Under the pieces are notes generated by a model. That model did no database searches. It saw only the letters and a list, made by a program, of their open reading frames with translations, and was not told the origin of the DNA. The position numbers and the translations under genes are program-made. 64,000 nucleotides of DNA from a bacterium (GTDB lineage: Bacteria > Bacillota > Bacilli > Lactobacillales > Streptococcaceae), in NCBI GenBank assembly GCA_905221115.1, contig CAJNBX010000005.1:1-64000 (forward strand), given 5' to 3'. Position 1 is the first letter of the stretch; each line of letters starts with the position of its first letter. This document shows, one piece after another, positions 1 to 9,536 of the stretch.

Positions 1-133
1 TAATTCCACCATAAAAATCCGTTTTAGACTAATTTCCACTTTGGTCAGGTGAGTGGAAGTTACTTTGAGAAGTTACCAGGTGAGGGGAATGGTTCCTTTT
101 TAATGGTAAAGACCGCACTTTTTAAGAAAAATA

Positions 134-142
134 TGATAAAAT
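134..142 (+). promoter_or_regulatory. Extended -10 promoter upstream of pnp
   Basis: TGATAAAAT fits the TGn-extended -10 typical of streptococci; no good -35 is visible. It would give a leader of roughly 270 nt containing the structured RNA element. Confidence 0.5.
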
Positions 143-251
143 AGACTCTGTACGTACTTGATACAAAGATGAGGGTATAAACAGATTTTTAACTATTCAA
201 ATCTGCTATAAAAAGGAAAAATACTAAAGAATAATATTTTTAAACTTTTCA

Positions 252-370
252 AAGTATCTAATAGTTGAACACGGGCTAAATCCCTAGTGAAAAAGATAGA
301 TTTCCTAGTGTGCATCGCACACTGCATCAATCTCCTATTTTCATACGGGATTCTTTACGCCCTTTGTATC
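252..370 (+). ncRNA. Structured RNA element, copy 1 (pnp leader)
   Basis: An outer helix pairs ACA-C-GGGC (269-276) with GCCC-TT-TGT (359-367). An inner helix pairs AATCCC (279-284) with GGGATT (347-352). A terminal hairpin pairs GTGTGC (308-313) with GCACAC (317-322). Single-stranded blocks TTGAACACGG, TGAAAAAGAT, CCTATTTTCAT and CCTTTGTATC also occur in a second copy before dapB, where the helix bases differ but still pair. It could be a cis-acting leader or a small RNA. The asd motif of lactic acid bacteria is a possible family, but I cannot confirm this from memory. Confidence 0.6.
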
Positions 371-421
371 CTGATCTTTGTAGGCAAGGCGTATAATTTC
401 ATCAATCCAAAGGGGATTAAA

Positions 422-2635
422 ATGACAAAACAAGTGTTTCAAACGACTTTTGCGGGTCGTGAGTTAATTGTAGAGACTGGTCAGGTTGCTAAGCAGGCAA
501 ATGGTTCTGTTGTCGTGCGTTACGGTGAGTCAACTGTCTTGACTGCTGCCGTTATGTCTAAGAAAATGGCAACTGGAGATTTCTTCCCTCTTCAAGTCAA
601 CTACGAAGAAAAAATGTATGCAGCTGGGAAGTTTCCTGGTGGCTTTATGAAACGTGAGGGACGTCCTTCAACGGATGCGACTTTGACAGCGCGTTTGATT
701 GACCGTCCAATCCGTCCTATGTTTGCGGAAGGTTTCCGTAATGAAGTGCAGGTCATCAACACCGTGCTTTCTTATGATGAAAATGCTTCTGCACCGATGG
801 CAGCTATGTTTGGTTCATCCTTGGCGCTTTCTATTTCAGATATTCCGTTTGATGGACCGATCGCTGGGGTACAAGTGGGCTATGTAGATGGCCAAATCAT
901 CATCAACCCTACGCAAGAACAAGCAGAGCAATCTCTCCTTGAATTGACAGTAGCTGGTACCAAGCACGCTATCAACATGGTAGAATCTGGTGCTAAAGAA
1001 TTGTCAGAAGAAATCATGTTGGAAGCTCTCCTTAAAGGGCACGAAGCAGTTAAAGAATTGATTGCCTTCCAAGAAGAAATCGTTGCAGCAGTCGGTAAAG
1101 AAAAAGCAGAAGTGGAATTGCTTCATGTGGACGCTGACTTGCAAGCTGAAATTATCGCAGCTTACAACAGTGACCTCCAAAAAGCGGTTCAAGTAGAAGA
1201 AAAATTGGCCCGTGAAGCTGCAACTCAAGCAGTGAAAGATCAAGTCACAGCCGTTTACGAAGAAAAATATGCGGATCACGAAGAATTTGACCGTATCATG
1301 CGTGATGTGGCTGAAATCTTGGAACAAATGGAACACGCTGAAGTGCGCCGTTTGATCACAGAAGATAAGGTACGTCCTGATGGTCGTAAGGTCGATGAAA
1401 TCCGTCCTTTGGATGCGGTTGTTGACTTCCTTCCTCGTGTGCACGGTTCTGGTCTCTTCACTCGTGGACAAACTCAAGCCCTTTCAGTCTTGACCTTGGC
1501 TCCGATGGGTGAAACTCAAATCATTGATGGTTTGGATCCAGAGTATAAGAAACGCTTTATGCACCACTATAACTTCCCACAATACTCTGTAGGGGAAACT
1601 GGACGCTACGGTGCGCCAGGTCGTCGTGAAATCGGTCACGGTGCTCTTGGTGAGCGTGCCCTTGCTCAAGTCTTGCCAAGTTTGGAAGAATTCCCATATG
1701 CTATCCGTTTGGTAGCTGAGGTCTTGGAATCAAACGGTTCTTCATCTCAGGCTTCTATCTGTGCTGGAACTCTTGCCCTTATGGCTGGTGGTGTGCCAAT
1801 CAAGGCGCCAGTAGCAGGGATTGCCATGGGTCTCATCTCAGATGGAAACAACTACACAGTCTTGACAGATATCCAAGGTTTGGAAGACCACTTTGGTGAC
1901 ATGGACTTCAAGGTTGCAGGTACTCGTGACGGAATTACAGCCCTTCAAATGGATATCAAGATCCAAGGGATCACTGCAGAAATCTTGACTGAAGCCCTTG
2001 CCCAAGCCAAGAAAGCTCGTTTTGAAATCCTTGATGTGATTGAAGCAACCATTCCAGAAGTTCGTCCAGAATTGGCTCCAACTGCTCCAAAAATTGATAC
2101 CATCAAGATTGATGTGGACAAGATTAAGATTGTCATCGGTAAGGGTGGAGAAACCATTGACAAGATTATCGCTGAAACAGGCGTTAAGATTGATATCGAC
2201 GAAGAAGGAAATGTGTCTATCTACTCTAGCGACCAAGATGCTATTAACCGTGCTAAAGAAATTATTGCTGGTTTGGTCCGTGAAGCCAAAGTGGATGAAG
2301 TTTACCGTGCTAAAGTCGTTCGTATCGAGAAATTTGGTGCTTTTGTTAACCTCTTTGACAAGACAGATGCCCTCGTTCACATTTCTGAAATGGCATGGAC
2401 GCGTACCAATAATGTCGAAGACTTGGTAGCAATCGGGGATGAAGTTGATGTTAAGGTTATCAAGATTGATGAAAAAGGACGTGTGGATGCTTCTATGAAA
2501 GCCCTTCTTCCTCGTCCTCCAAAACCTGAACGTGATGAAAAAGGTGAAAAATCAGAGCGTCCTCACCGCCCACGTCATCACAAGGACCACAAACCTAAGA
2601 AAGAATTTACAGAAACACCAAAAGATTCAGAATAA
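422..2635 (+). CDS. pnp: Polyribonucleotide nucleotidyltransferase (PNPase)
   Basis: PNPase is a trimeric 3'-5' phosphorolytic exoribonuclease that degrades mRNA and structured RNA in the cytoplasm. The product is about 737 residues, normal for the family. Two RNase PH-like domains are visible (first near residues 1-230, second near 310-550 with the FTRGQTQAL and [15 protein letters not shown] motifs). They are followed by a KH domain ([13 protein letters not shown]) and an S1 domain ([17 protein letters not shown]), with a basic, His-rich tail at the C terminus. The start at 422 is chosen because AAAGGGG precedes ATG and [10 protein letters not shown] is the usual N terminus; an upstream in-frame ATG at 287 falls in leader RNA. 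cysE follows after 15 bases, probably co-transcribed. Confidence 0.97.
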   Translation: MTKQVFQTTFAGRELIVETGQVAKQANGSVVVRYGESTVLTAAVMSKKMATGDFFPLQVNYEEKMYAAGKFPGGFMKREGRPSTDATLTARLIDRPIRPMFAEGFRNEVQVINTVLSYDENASAPMAAMFGSSLALSISDIPFDGPIAGVQVGYVDGQIIINPTQEQAEQSLLELTVAGTKHAINMVESGAKELSEEIMLEALLKGHEAVKELIAFQEEIVAAVGKEKAEVELLHVDADLQAEIIAAYNSDLQKAVQVEEKLAREAATQAVKDQVTAVYEEKYADHEEFDRIMRDVAEILEQMEHAEVRRLITEDKVRPDGRKVDEIRPLDAVVDFLPRVHGSGLFTRGQTQALSVLTLAPMGETQIIDGLDPEYKKRFMHHYNFPQYSVGETGRYGAPGRREIGHGALGERALAQVLPSLEEFPYAIRLVAEVLESNGSSSQASICAGTLALMAGGVPIKAPVAGIAMGLISDGNNYTVLTDIQGLEDHFGDMDFKVAGTRDGITALQMDIKIQGITAEILTEALAQAKKARFEILDVIEATIPEVRPELAPTAPKIDTIKIDVDKIKIVIGKGGETIDKIIAETGVKIDIDEEGNVSIYSSDQDAINRAKEIIAGLVREAKVDEVYRAKVVRIEKFGAFVNLFDKTDALVHISEMAWTRTNNVEDLVAIGDEVDVKVIKIDEKGRVDASMKALLPRPPKPERDEKGEKSERPHRPRHHKDHKPKKEFTETPKDSE

Positions 2636-2650
2636 GAAAAGGAGAAATGT

Positions 2651-3268
2651 ATGGGATGGTGGCGCGAAACCATTGATATCGTAAAAGAAAATGATCCAGC
2701 GGCCCGCACCACTTTGGAGGTTTTGCTGACCTATCCAGGTGTCAAGGCCTTGGCGGCCCACCGTCTCTCGCATTTTCTCTGGAAGCATGGCTTCAAACTC
2801 CTGGCTCGTATGCACAGTCAGTTTTGGCGCTTTTGGACTCAGATTGAGATTCATCCAGGTGCCCAGATTGATTCAGGTGTCTTTATCGACCACGGTTCTG
2901 GCTTGGTGATTGGGGAAACAGCAATCGTTGAAAAAGGTGTTCTCCTTTATCATGGAGTGACTCTTGGTGGGACTGGTAAGGATGTTGGCAAACGCCATCC
3001 TACCGTTCGAAAGGGAGCTCTCATATCGGCTCATGCCCAAGTTATCGGACCAGTGGAAATCGGCGAAAATGCCAAGGTCGGTGCAGCAGCAGTTGTTGTG
3101 GCAGACGTACCAAGTGATGTGACGGTTGTCGGTATTCCTGCTAAGATTGTCCGTGTTCATGGTAAGAAGGATGAGCCGGTCATTCACGAAGTCGAAGAAA
3201 AACGAGAGTACTACGTCAATAAACTCGAGCAGGCTAAAGAAGCCAGTCACAGATCGTCTGGGTTGTAG
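2651..3268 (+). CDS. cysE: Serine O-acetyltransferase
   Basis: CysE transfers acetyl from acetyl-CoA to L-serine, the first step of cysteine synthesis. The 205-residue protein has the helical N-terminal domain (VLLTYPGVKALAAHRLSHFLW) and then left-handed beta-helix hexapeptide repeats. The active-site region includes DHGSGLVIGETA and HGVTLGGTGK, which carry the catalytic Asp/His and the CoA-binding glycine loop. It starts 15 bases after pnp behind AAAAGGAG and sits two genes before cysS, so cysteine synthesis and cysteinyl-tRNA charging are clustered. The length is on the short side but typical of Firmicutes CysE. Confidence 0.95.
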   Translation: MGWWRETIDIVKENDPAARTTLEVLLTYPGVKALAAHRLSHFLWKHGFKLLARMHSQFWRFWTQIEIHPGAQIDSGVFIDHGSGLVIGETAIVEKGVLLYHGVTLGGTGKDVGKRHPTVRKGALISAHAQVIGPVEIGENAKVGAAAVVVADVPSDVTVVGIPAKIVRVHGKKDEPVIHEVEEKREYYVNKLEQAKEASHRSSGL

Positions 3269-3279
3269 AGGATAGCTAT

Positions 3280-4164
3280 ATGATTCAAGCAAGAAACAAG
3301 TTAAGCCAAGAGGAGCTATCTGAGGCGAAGAAACTAATTAACTGTTGCCAAAACTATGACGGTACCTATCGTGATCCCTATCTCTCTAACATGCTTAATT
3401 ATGACCCAAACATGCCCGCCTTTTTCCTTTATTATGAAAAAGGCGAACTTGTTGGTTTATTAACTGTCTATGCAGATGATCAAGATGTAGAAGTGACGAT
3501 ACTGGTTCATCCCAATTATCGCCGTCAGGGAATTGCGCGTGATTTGTTTACTGGTTTTGAGAGAGAAACAGCTTCTTTCCCTATTCGTTCAGTTACTTTT
3601 CAGACAGAGCGTGTTTTTCTAGATCGCCATCCTGATTTTGTCAGCAACTGGGGATTGGTCGAGGACGAGGATACAGAAACCTGGTTAGGTAAGGATAGAA
3701 GACCTTATCCGTTAGCAACTGTTTCCAATCTTGAAGTTTTGTTAGCAGATAGTTCGTATCAGGATCAAATTAGTCAGTTAAAATTTCAGGCATTTTCAGG
3801 GGAACATGAATCTAGAGAAGTTGTGGATAGATATGTTGCTGAAGCTCTGAAAGATCCAGAAAGCCGCCTGTATATTTTATTAAAAGACGGTCAGGTTATT
3901 GGAACTTGCACGGTTGATTTATCGACTAATACGAATTACTTCTACGGTTTAGCAATATCGGAACCTGAACGTGGGAAAGGCTATGGAAGCTACTTAGCAA
4001 AATCCCTTGTCAACCAACTAATTGAGCAAAATGACAAGGAATTTCAGATTGCCGTGGAAGATAGCAATGTAGGTGCCAAACGTTTGTATGAAAAAATTGG
4101 CTTTGTCAAACAGACCCAGGTGGTTTATCTGAATGAGAAAGGAGCAAGGGATTCCGAAGTGTAG
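3280..4164 (+). CDS. Tandem GNAT-domain acetyltransferase
   Basis: The 294-residue protein appears to hold two GNAT folds. The first (about residues 40-130) has VEVTILVHPNYRRQGIARDL, a V-x-P-x-x-R/Q-x-x-G-I/A acetyl-CoA loop. The second (about 150-290) has YGLAISEPERGKGYGSYLAK followed by VEDSNVGAKRLYEKIGF, the standard motif A/B arrangement. The substrate is not predictable from sequence; mycothiol synthase-like and peptide N-acetyltransferases share this two-domain layout. It starts 11 bases after cysE and is likely in the same transcript. Confidence 0.8.
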   Translation: MIQARNKLSQEELSEAKKLINCCQNYDGTYRDPYLSNMLNYDPNMPAFFLYYEKGELVGLLTVYADDQDVEVTILVHPNYRRQGIARDLFTGFERETASFPIRSVTFQTERVFLDRHPDFVSNWGLVEDEDTETWLGKDRRPYPLATVSNLEVLLADSSYQDQISQLKFQAFSGEHESREVVDRYVAEALKDPESRLYILLKDGQVIGTCTVDLSTNTNYFYGLAISEPERGKGYGSYLAKSLVNQLIEQNDKEFQIAVEDSNVGAKRLYEKIGFVKQTQVVYLNEKGARDSEV

Positions 4165-4245
4165 AGACATTCGGACTGAAATTCAATTGAACTCTTAGTG
4201 ATGAAACTAATTGTTCTTGGATTTTGGATTTCCTGACTATGATTT

Positions 4246-5589
4246 ATGATTAAAATCTATGACACCATGTCTCGTGATTTGCGAGAATTTGTCCCAATCG
4301 AGGACGGCAAGGTCAAGATGTATGTTTGTGGGCCAACCGTGTACAACTATATCCACGTGGGGAATGCTCGCTCAACAGTGGCTTTTGATACGGTTCGTCG
4401 CTATTTTGAGTACCGTGGGTATGAGGTTGCCTATATTTCCAATTTTACGGATGTGGATGATAAGATTATCAACCGTGCCAAGGAAGAGGGCATCACGCCT
4501 CAGGAGGTTGCGGACAAGTACATCGCTGCCTTTCGTGAGGATGTGACGGCCTTGGGTGTCAAACCTGCGACTCGCCATCCGCGTGTAGTGGAGTTTATGG
4601 TGGATATCATCCGCTTTGTGGAAGACTTGATTGGAAAAGGCTTTGCCTATGAGAGTCAAGGAGATGTCTATTTCCGTGTGGAAAAATCTCATAACTATGC
4701 CAAGTTGGCCAATAAAACCTTGGAAGATTTGGAGCTAGGTGCTTCAGGTCGTACCGATGAAGAAACAGCTCGTAAGGAAAATCCTGTAGACTTTGCCCTA
4801 TGGAAATCTGCCAAACCAGGCGAGATTTCTTGGGATAGCCCTTGGGGACCTGGTCGTCCGGGCTGGCATATCGAGTGTTCGGTTATGTCAACAGAGATTT
4901 TGGGCGATACCATTGATATCCACGGTGGTGGAGCCGACCTTGAGTTTCCACACCATACCAATGAAATTGCCCAGTCTGAAGCTAAAACAGGCAAGACTTT
5001 TGCTAACTACTGGATGCATAATGGCTTTGTCAATATCGACAATGTCAAGATGTCCAAGTCTTTGGGGAACTTTATCACTGTCCATGATGCCCTCAAAACG
5101 CTCGATGGCCAAGTCCTTCGATTCTTCTTTGCGACTCAACATTATCGCAAGCCTATCAACTTTACAGAAAAGGCAGTGCGTGATGCAGATACTAATCTCA
5201 AGTATTTGAAGAACACTTATGAGCAACCATTTTCTGGAACTGTAGATGCTCAAGAGTTACAGGCCTTTAAAGATAAGTTTGTAGCTGCTATGGATGAGGA
5301 TTTCAACTCTGCCAACGGTATTACAGTAGTCTTTGAAATGGCCAAATGGATTAACTCAGGTAACTATGATGCAAGTGTTAAGAAAGCTCTTGCAGATATG
5401 TTGGAAGTCTTTGGAATTGTCTTTGTTGAGGAAGTTTTGGACGCTGAGATCGAATCCTTGATTCAAAAACGCCAAGAAGCGCGTGCCAATCGTGACTTTG
5501 CGACAGCGGACCAGATCCGTGACCAATTGGCTGCTCAAGGGATTAAGCTCCTTGACACCAAGGATGGAGTGAGGTGGACTCGTGATTGA
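4246..5589 (+). CDS. cysS: Cysteinyl-tRNA synthetase
   Basis: A class I aminoacyl-tRNA synthetase that charges tRNA-Cys. The 447-residue product has the HIGH-like motif (HVGNARS), the zinc ligands and WHIECS block, [17 protein letters not shown], and KMSKSLGNF (the KMSKS loop), with a helical anticodon-binding C terminus. No clear ribosome site lies before ATG 4246 (the preceding bases are T-rich), and no T-box was recognised in the 81 bases upstream. Its end overlaps mrnC by 8 bases, showing translational coupling. Confidence 0.96.
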   Translation: MIKIYDTMSRDLREFVPIEDGKVKMYVCGPTVYNYIHVGNARSTVAFDTVRRYFEYRGYEVAYISNFTDVDDKIINRAKEEGITPQEVADKYIAAFREDVTALGVKPATRHPRVVEFMVDIIRFVEDLIGKGFAYESQGDVYFRVEKSHNYAKLANKTLEDLELGASGRTDEETARKENPVDFALWKSAKPGEISWDSPWGPGRPGWHIECSVMSTEILGDTIDIHGGGADLEFPHHTNEIAQSEAKTGKTFANYWMHNGFVNIDNVKMSKSLGNFITVHDALKTLDGQVLRFFFATQHYRKPINFTEKAVRDADTNLKYLKNTYEQPFSGTVDAQELQAFKDKFVAAMDEDFNSANGITVVFEMAKWINSGNYDASVKKALADMLEVFGIVFVEEVLDAEIESLIQKRQEARANRDFATADQIRDQLAAQGIKLLDTKDGVRWTRD

Positions 5590-5968
5590 TGTCAATCTCA
5601 TTAACGGGATTGCGTTAGCTTTTGAGGGGGACGCGGTGTATTCTATGTATATTCGCCGTCATCTCATCCTCAAAGGTATGACCAAGCCCAATAAACTCCA
5701 CCAAGAGGCGACAAAGTATGTCTCAGCCAAGGCTCAGGCTCGCCTGATTTCCCTTATGTTAGAGGAGCAAGTCCTGACGGAAAAAGAAGAGGAAATCTAC
5801 AAACGTGGCCGCAATACCAATAGCCATACTAAGGCTAAAAATGCTGATGTGGTAACTTACCGTATGTCCACAGGTTTTGAAGCAGTCATGGGCTATCTCC
5901 ATATGACTGAAAATCTGGAACGTCTTGAGAGCTTGATTTCATGGTGCATCCAAAAAGTGGAGGGCTAG
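5582..5968 (+). CDS. mrnC: Mini-ribonuclease III
   Basis: Mini-III is an RNase III-type enzyme without a dsRNA-binding domain that matures 23S rRNA ends. The 128-residue protein begins at GTG 5582 behind GGAGTGAGG inside the cysS 3' end. GIALAFEGDAVYSMYIRR matches the RNase III signature (the catalytic E/D residues lie in FEGDAVY), and the late TGFEAVMGYLHM block supplies the second acidic site. The cysS-mrnC pairing is conserved in Firmicutes. Confidence 0.93.
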   Translation: MIDVNLINGIALAFEGDAVYSMYIRRHLILKGMTKPNKLHQEATKYVSAKAQARLISLMLEEQVLTEKEEEIYKRGRNTNSHTKAKNADVVTYRMSTGFEAVMGYLHMTENLERLESLISWCIQKVEG

Positions 5969-5971
5969 GAC

Positions 5972-6841
5972 ATGATGGCAAAAGAACTACAAGACTGGTT
6001 TCCTGAGGCTCAGATTTCAGACCAACCAGTAGAGAAAGAGGGCTATCTCACGCTCCCTTTAGCTTCTCAGCGGTGGATTTTGCTGGAGGAAGCTGGGCTC
6101 AGCGAGCGTGAAAAGCAGTTGATTTCTCTTTTGACCCAGCAGGAGGAGGCTCGTTCGCTCAATCCTTGGTATTCTTTTTTGATTGAGGGGAAGGGACAGA
6201 CACCACAAGCTTTCAAAAAGATTCAGTTGGTTTATTGTCATCTTTCCTATTTTCAGCAGGAAAATCTAGCTTCTTGGCTGGATATGATGCGGACCCTTTT
6301 TCCTAACTGTCAGACGGTGCTTCAGGTCGGAGCTCAGGATTATGTTTTCGTACTTCAACAAGATAAGTACACCTCTGTACGAGCTATTTTAAGTGATACG
6401 ATTGAAGCGGTTGAGTATGACTTTGGACTGCGTCTCTCTATCATGTTAGGCCAGGTTTGGTCTCAGACAGGACATCATGCCCTATCAGACTTGATTAAAG
6501 CAGAGCGAGATTTGTTTAGGACTTGGTGGCGTCAGGGTCACCAAGGTGTTCATACTTTTTCTCAGCTCTATCTTTGGAGTATGGGAGAAAGACTCGTGGA
6601 CTTGAAGGCAATCAAGGAATGTCTACACCAGATGATTTTGGATCAAGATCAGATTCAGGAAATCATTCTCTCCCTTTGGGAAAACAGTGCTGTTCTCACT
6701 AAAACAGCCCAGCAACTCTATCTGCACCGCAATTCTCTCCAATACAAGATTGATAAATGGGAAGAATTGACAGGGCTACAGTTGAAGGAATTGACAGATC
6801 TCACCCTGTGTTATCAGTTGATTTTACCAGATATTTTATAA
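5972..6841 (+). CDS. PucR/CdaR-type transcriptional regulator
   Basis: The 289-residue protein ends with a PucR C-terminal helix-turn-helix: LSLWENSAVLTKTAQQLYLH followed by RNSLQYKIDKWEELTGLQL. The N-terminal part (residues 1-150) has no clear domain but could be a divergent ligand-sensing GGDEF-like fold, as in CdaR proteins. It starts three bases after mrnC with GGAGGG upstream (ATG 5972 or 5975), so it is in the cysS-mrnC transcript, and it ends at its own terminator 112 bases before msmK. The target is unknown; a link with msmK is inferred only from position. Confidence 0.8.
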   Translation: MMAKELQDWFPEAQISDQPVEKEGYLTLPLASQRWILLEEAGLSEREKQLISLLTQQEEARSLNPWYSFLIEGKGQTPQAFKKIQLVYCHLSYFQQENLASWLDMMRTLFPNCQTVLQVGAQDYVFVLQQDKYTSVRAILSDTIEAVEYDFGLRLSIMLGQVWSQTGHHALSDLIKAERDLFRTWWRQGHQGVHTFSQLYLWSMGERLVDLKAIKECLHQMILDQDQIQEIILSLWENSAVLTKTAQQLYLHRNSLQYKIDKWEELTGLQLKELTDLTLCYQLILPDIL

Positions 6842-6877
6842 AGTTTTGTGCAAGTTGCACAGAACTTTTTTATTTTT
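6841..6877 (+). terminator. Terminator after the PucR-type regulator
   Basis: AAGTT-T-TGTGC pairs with GCACA-G-AACTT and is followed by a long T tract. It separates the regulator from msmK. Confidence 0.8.
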
Positions 6878-6892
6878 TTGGTCACCTTGCCA

Positions 6893-6921
6893 TAGAAATG
6901 TAAAGCGTTTTCATATATAAT
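6893..6921 (+). promoter_or_regulatory. msmK promoter with candidate CcpA (cre) site
   Basis: TATAAT lies at 6916-6921 with a weak -35 (TAGAAA, 6893-6898). Between them TGTAAAGCGTTTTCAT (6899-6914) resembles a catabolite-responsive element centred on GCG, with mismatches at one end. Repression by CcpA would fit a sugar-transport ATPase; this is inference. Confidence 0.5.
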
Positions 6922-6953
6922 AAAACTATCAAAAGACAAAAGGAGTTCACCTC

Positions 6954-8084
6954 ATGGTAGAATTGAATCTTAAAAACATTTACAAAAAATATCCAAACAG
7001 CGAACATTATTCAGTTGAAGACTTCAACTTGGACATCAAAGACAAAGAATTTATCGTTTTCGTAGGTCCTTCAGGTTGTGGTAAATCAACTACTCTTCGT
7101 ATGATTGCTGGTCTTGAAGACATCACAGAAGGTACTGCATCAATCGATGGCGTGGTTGTCAACGACGTAGCTCCAAAAGACCGTGACATCGCCATGGTAT
7201 TCCAAAACTACGCTCTTTACCCACACATGACTGTATACGATAACATGGCTTTCGGTTTGAAATTGCGTAAATACAGCAAGGAAGACATCGACAAACGTGT
7301 GCAAGAAGCAGCTGAAATCCTTGGATTGAAAGAATTCTTAGAACGTAAACCAGCTGACCTTTCAGGTGGTCAACGTCAACGTGTTGCCATGGGTCGTGCA
7401 ATCGTTCGTGACGCAAAAGTATTCTTGATGGACGAACCTTTGTCAAACTTGGATGCCAAACTTCGTGTATCAATGCGTGCTGAAATCGCTAAAATCCACC
7501 GTCGTATCGGAGCTACAACTATTTACGTAACTCACGACCAAACAGAAGCGATGACACTTGCAGACCGTATCGTTATCATGTCAGCAACTAAGAACCCTGC
7601 TGGTACAGGTACTATCGGACGTGTAGAACAAATCGGTACTCCTCAAGAAGTTTACAAAAACCCAGTTAACAAATTCGTAGCAGGATTCATCGGAAGCCCA
7701 GCTATGAACTTCATCAACGTGCAATTGGTTGGTAGCGAAATTGTTTCTGACGGTTTCCGTTTGAAAGTTCCAGAAGGAGCATTGAAAGTTCTTCGTGAAA
7801 AAGGCTACGAAGGTAAAGAATTGATTTTCGGTATCCGTCCAGAAGACGTGAATGCAGAACCTGCTTTCCTTGAAACATTCCCAGAATCAGTTGTCAAAGC
7901 AACTATCTCTGTATCAGAATTGCTTGGTTCAGAATCTCACCTTTACTGCCAAGTTGGTAAAGATGAATTTGTTGCCAAAGTTGATGCTCGTGACTACTTG
8001 CAAACAGGTGCAACAGTTGAACTTGGATTTGACTTGAACAAAGCACACTTCTTCGATGTAGAAACTGAAAAAACAGTCTACTAA
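6954..8084 (+). CDS. msmK: Carbohydrate ABC transporter ATPase MsmK
   Basis: The ATP-hydrolysing subunit of CUT1 sugar importers; in streptococci MsmK is shared by several transporters (raffinose, maltodextrin, sialic acid). The 376-residue protein has Walker [10 protein letters not shown], the Q-loop ([12 protein letters not shown]), the signature [17 protein letters not shown], Walker [17 protein letters not shown] and the switch His ([15 protein letters not shown]). A regulatory TOBE/MalK-type C-terminal domain follows (FGIRPEDV). It stands alone with its own promoter and terminator and no permease beside it, as expected for a shared ATPase. Codon use is highly biased, suggesting strong expression. 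Confidence 0.95.
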   Translation: MVELNLKNIYKKYPNSEHYSVEDFNLDIKDKEFIVFVGPSGCGKSTTLRMIAGLEDITEGTASIDGVVVNDVAPKDRDIAMVFQNYALYPHMTVYDNMAFGLKLRKYSKEDIDKRVQEAAEILGLKEFLERKPADLSGGQRQRVAMGRAIVRDAKVFLMDEPLSNLDAKLRVSMRAEIAKIHRRIGATTIYVTHDQTEAMTLADRIVIMSATKNPAGTGTIGRVEQIGTPQEVYKNPVNKFVAGFIGSPAMNFINVQLVGSEIVSDGFRLKVPEGALKVLREKGYEGKELIFGIRPEDVNAEPAFLETFPESVVKATISVSELLGSESHLYCQVGKDEFVAKVDARDYLQTGATVELGFDLNKAHFFDVETEKTVY

Positions 8085-8100
8085 GCAAATGAAATGTCAA

Positions 8101-8131
8101 AACACTGCAGAGAAATCTGGCAGTGTTTTTT
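8101..8131 (+). terminator. msmK terminator
   Basis: AACACTGC pairs with GCAGTGTT around a small loop (inner AGA/TCT), followed by a T run. Confidence 0.9.
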
Positions 8132-8142
8132 GAGATTGCGTA

Positions 8143-8171
8143 GAAAAAACTCTCCAATTGAACTGGAGAGT
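8143..8171 (-). terminator. Terminator of the amino-acid transporter operon
   Basis: On the minus strand ACTCTCCA pairs with TGGAGAGT and is followed by TTTTTTC. It ends the operon whose last gene stops at 8178. Confidence 0.88.
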
Positions 8172-8177
8172 GGCTGT

Positions 8178-8837
8178 TTATTCTGCGGCTTGTTGCCAAC
8201 GTTTTGCTAGCATATGAGACAGGCTAGAAATGGCTAGGTTAAAGCTGAAGTAGATGAGGGCAATCAGGATATACAGACTGAAGACCTGCTCTGGTTCGAA
8301 ATAACGGCCCATGAGAATTTGGCTGGCTCCAAAGAGCTCTTGTAGGGCGATAACAGAGTAGAGAAGACTGGTATCCTTAATCACGGTTACAAACTGGGAA
8401 ATGATGGCTGGCAGCATTTTACGAATGGCTTGTGGGAGAATGATGTGGTAGAGGATTTGTGCTGAGGTAAATCCTTGCGACATTCCTGCTTCATACTGCC
8501 CCTTGTCTACGGCATTGAGACCGCCTCGAATAATCTCAGCTAGGGCCGCTGATGTAAAGAGGGTAAAGGCAGTGATTCCTGCTGGTGTGGATTTCATTTT
8601 GAAAACTAAAAAGATGGTGAAAATCCAGAGGAGGTTGGGAACGTTACGCACAAATTCGATGTAAATGCTGGAAATGATGCGTAAGATAGGATTTTTGCCA
8701 TTTCTCATGACAGCTAGAACCGTACCGATGATGGTAGAGAGGATGATGGCAATCAGAGAAATATAGAGGGTCAAGCCAAATCCTTTAAAGATAAAGACTA
8801 GGTTATCTGGGGTCAAAACTTCTAAAATGGATTCCAT
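8178..8837 (-). CDS. Amino-acid ABC transporter permease (distal)
   Basis: A 219-residue polar amino-acid permease of the HisMQ/GlnP family. It has about five membrane helices and the ATPase-contact loop LNAVDKGQYEAGMSQGF followed by ILPQAIRKMLPAI, close to the EAA consensus. It is the last gene of a four-gene minus-strand operon, 9 bases after the other permease, with which it would form a heterodimer. The substrate cannot be read from sequence; glutamine, glutamate or aspartate are common for this family. Confidence 0.9.
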   Translation of the reverse strand: MESILEVLTPDNLVFIFKGFGLTLYISLIAIILSTIIGTVLAVMRNGKNPILRIISSIYIEFVRNVPNLLWIFTIFLVFKMKSTPAGITAFTLFTSAALAEIIRGGLNAVDKGQYEAGMSQGFTSAQILYHIILPQAIRKMLPAIISQFVTVIKDTSLLYSVIALQELFGASQILMGRYFEPEQVFSLYILIALIYFSFNLAISSLSHMLAKRWQQAAE

Positions 8838-8846
8838 AGTAACCTC

Positions 8847-9524
8847 CTAAAGTGAATAGGCTTTTTTATTAGCTTGTTCCATCTTGCGACCAAACTGGGC
8901 AACAGGAAAGCAAAGAGAAAAGTAGAGAAGGGCAGCGCCTAGAAAGGCTGGAATGTAGTTTCCGTTAAGTGCTGACCAAGACTTGGTCACAAACATCAAG
9001 TCGACTCCAGAGATGATAGCGACTGTCGAGGTGTTCTTAATGAGGTTGACGATTTGGTTGGTCAAAGGAGGGAGAATAATACGGAAGGCCTGAGGCAAGA
9101 TAATCAAGCGCATGGCACTGATATAGGTAAAACCTTGCGACAAGGCGGCCTCCATCTGACCGCTAGGAATAGATTGAATACCTGAGCGAATCACCTCAGC
9201 GATATAGGCGCCGTGATAGAGTCCCACGCAGAGAACGGCTGTCCAATAAATCGGAATCATGATGATATGGTCACTGATAAGAGGTAGGCCATAAAAAACG
9301 ATAACAAACTGCACCAAGAGGGGAGTGTTTTGGTAAAATTCAACAAAGATGCGAGCCATAATGCGCAAAATTGGACGTTTGCTGGTTGACATAGCTCCAA
9401 AGAAGATACCCAAAACCATGGCTAGGATAAAGGATCCAATCGCTAGGGCAAGGGTGAAGAGGAAACCATTGAAAAATTGTCCAAAATCCTGAAAATAGGC
9501 TGTCCAAGATGATAAATCTGTCAT
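8847..9524 (-). CDS. Amino-acid ABC transporter permease (proximal)
   Basis: A 225-residue HisMQ-type permease with five or so hydrophobic helices and the EAA-like loop IQSIPSGQMEAALSQGF plus ILPQAFRIILPPL. It partners the adjacent permease. It lies 12 bases downstream of the binding-protein gene in the same operon, with GGAGG before its ATG. Confidence 0.9.
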   Translation of the reverse strand: MTDLSSWTAYFQDFGQFFNGFLFTLALAIGSFILAMVLGIFFGAMSTSKRPILRIMARIFVEFYQNTPLLVQFVIVFYGLPLISDHIIMIPIYWTAVLCVGLYHGAYIAEVIRSGIQSIPSGQMEAALSQGFTYISAMRLIILPQAFRIILPPLTNQIVNLIKNTSTVAIISGVDLMFVTKSWSALNGNYIPAFLGAALLYFSLCFPVAQFGRKMEQANKKAYSL

Positions 9525-9536
9525 AGGGTGTCCTCC

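Larger units (their letters stand above)
1..421. other. Region upstream of pnp
   Basis: No complete gene was recognised in these 421 bases. The region holds a probable extended -10 promoter (137-142), a simple hairpin (182-188 with 199-205) that lacks a U-run, and a structured RNA element (about 252-370) just before pnp. An open frame runs from 287 into pnp, but it crosses the RNA element and lacks a ribosome site, so it is not taken as coding. Confidence 0.6.

Noticed and set aside
287..421. N-terminal extension of PNPase
   Set aside because: It runs through a structured leader element, has no ribosome site at 287, and PNPase homologues start at the MTKQVF position.
1004..2380. Long minus-strand open frames inside pnp
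   Set aside because: They are antisense shadows of a strongly codon-biased gene; their translations have no recognisable motifs.
4165..4245. T-box or other leader before cysS
   Set aside because: Too short, with no AGGGTGG-type T-box sequence or terminator hairpin.
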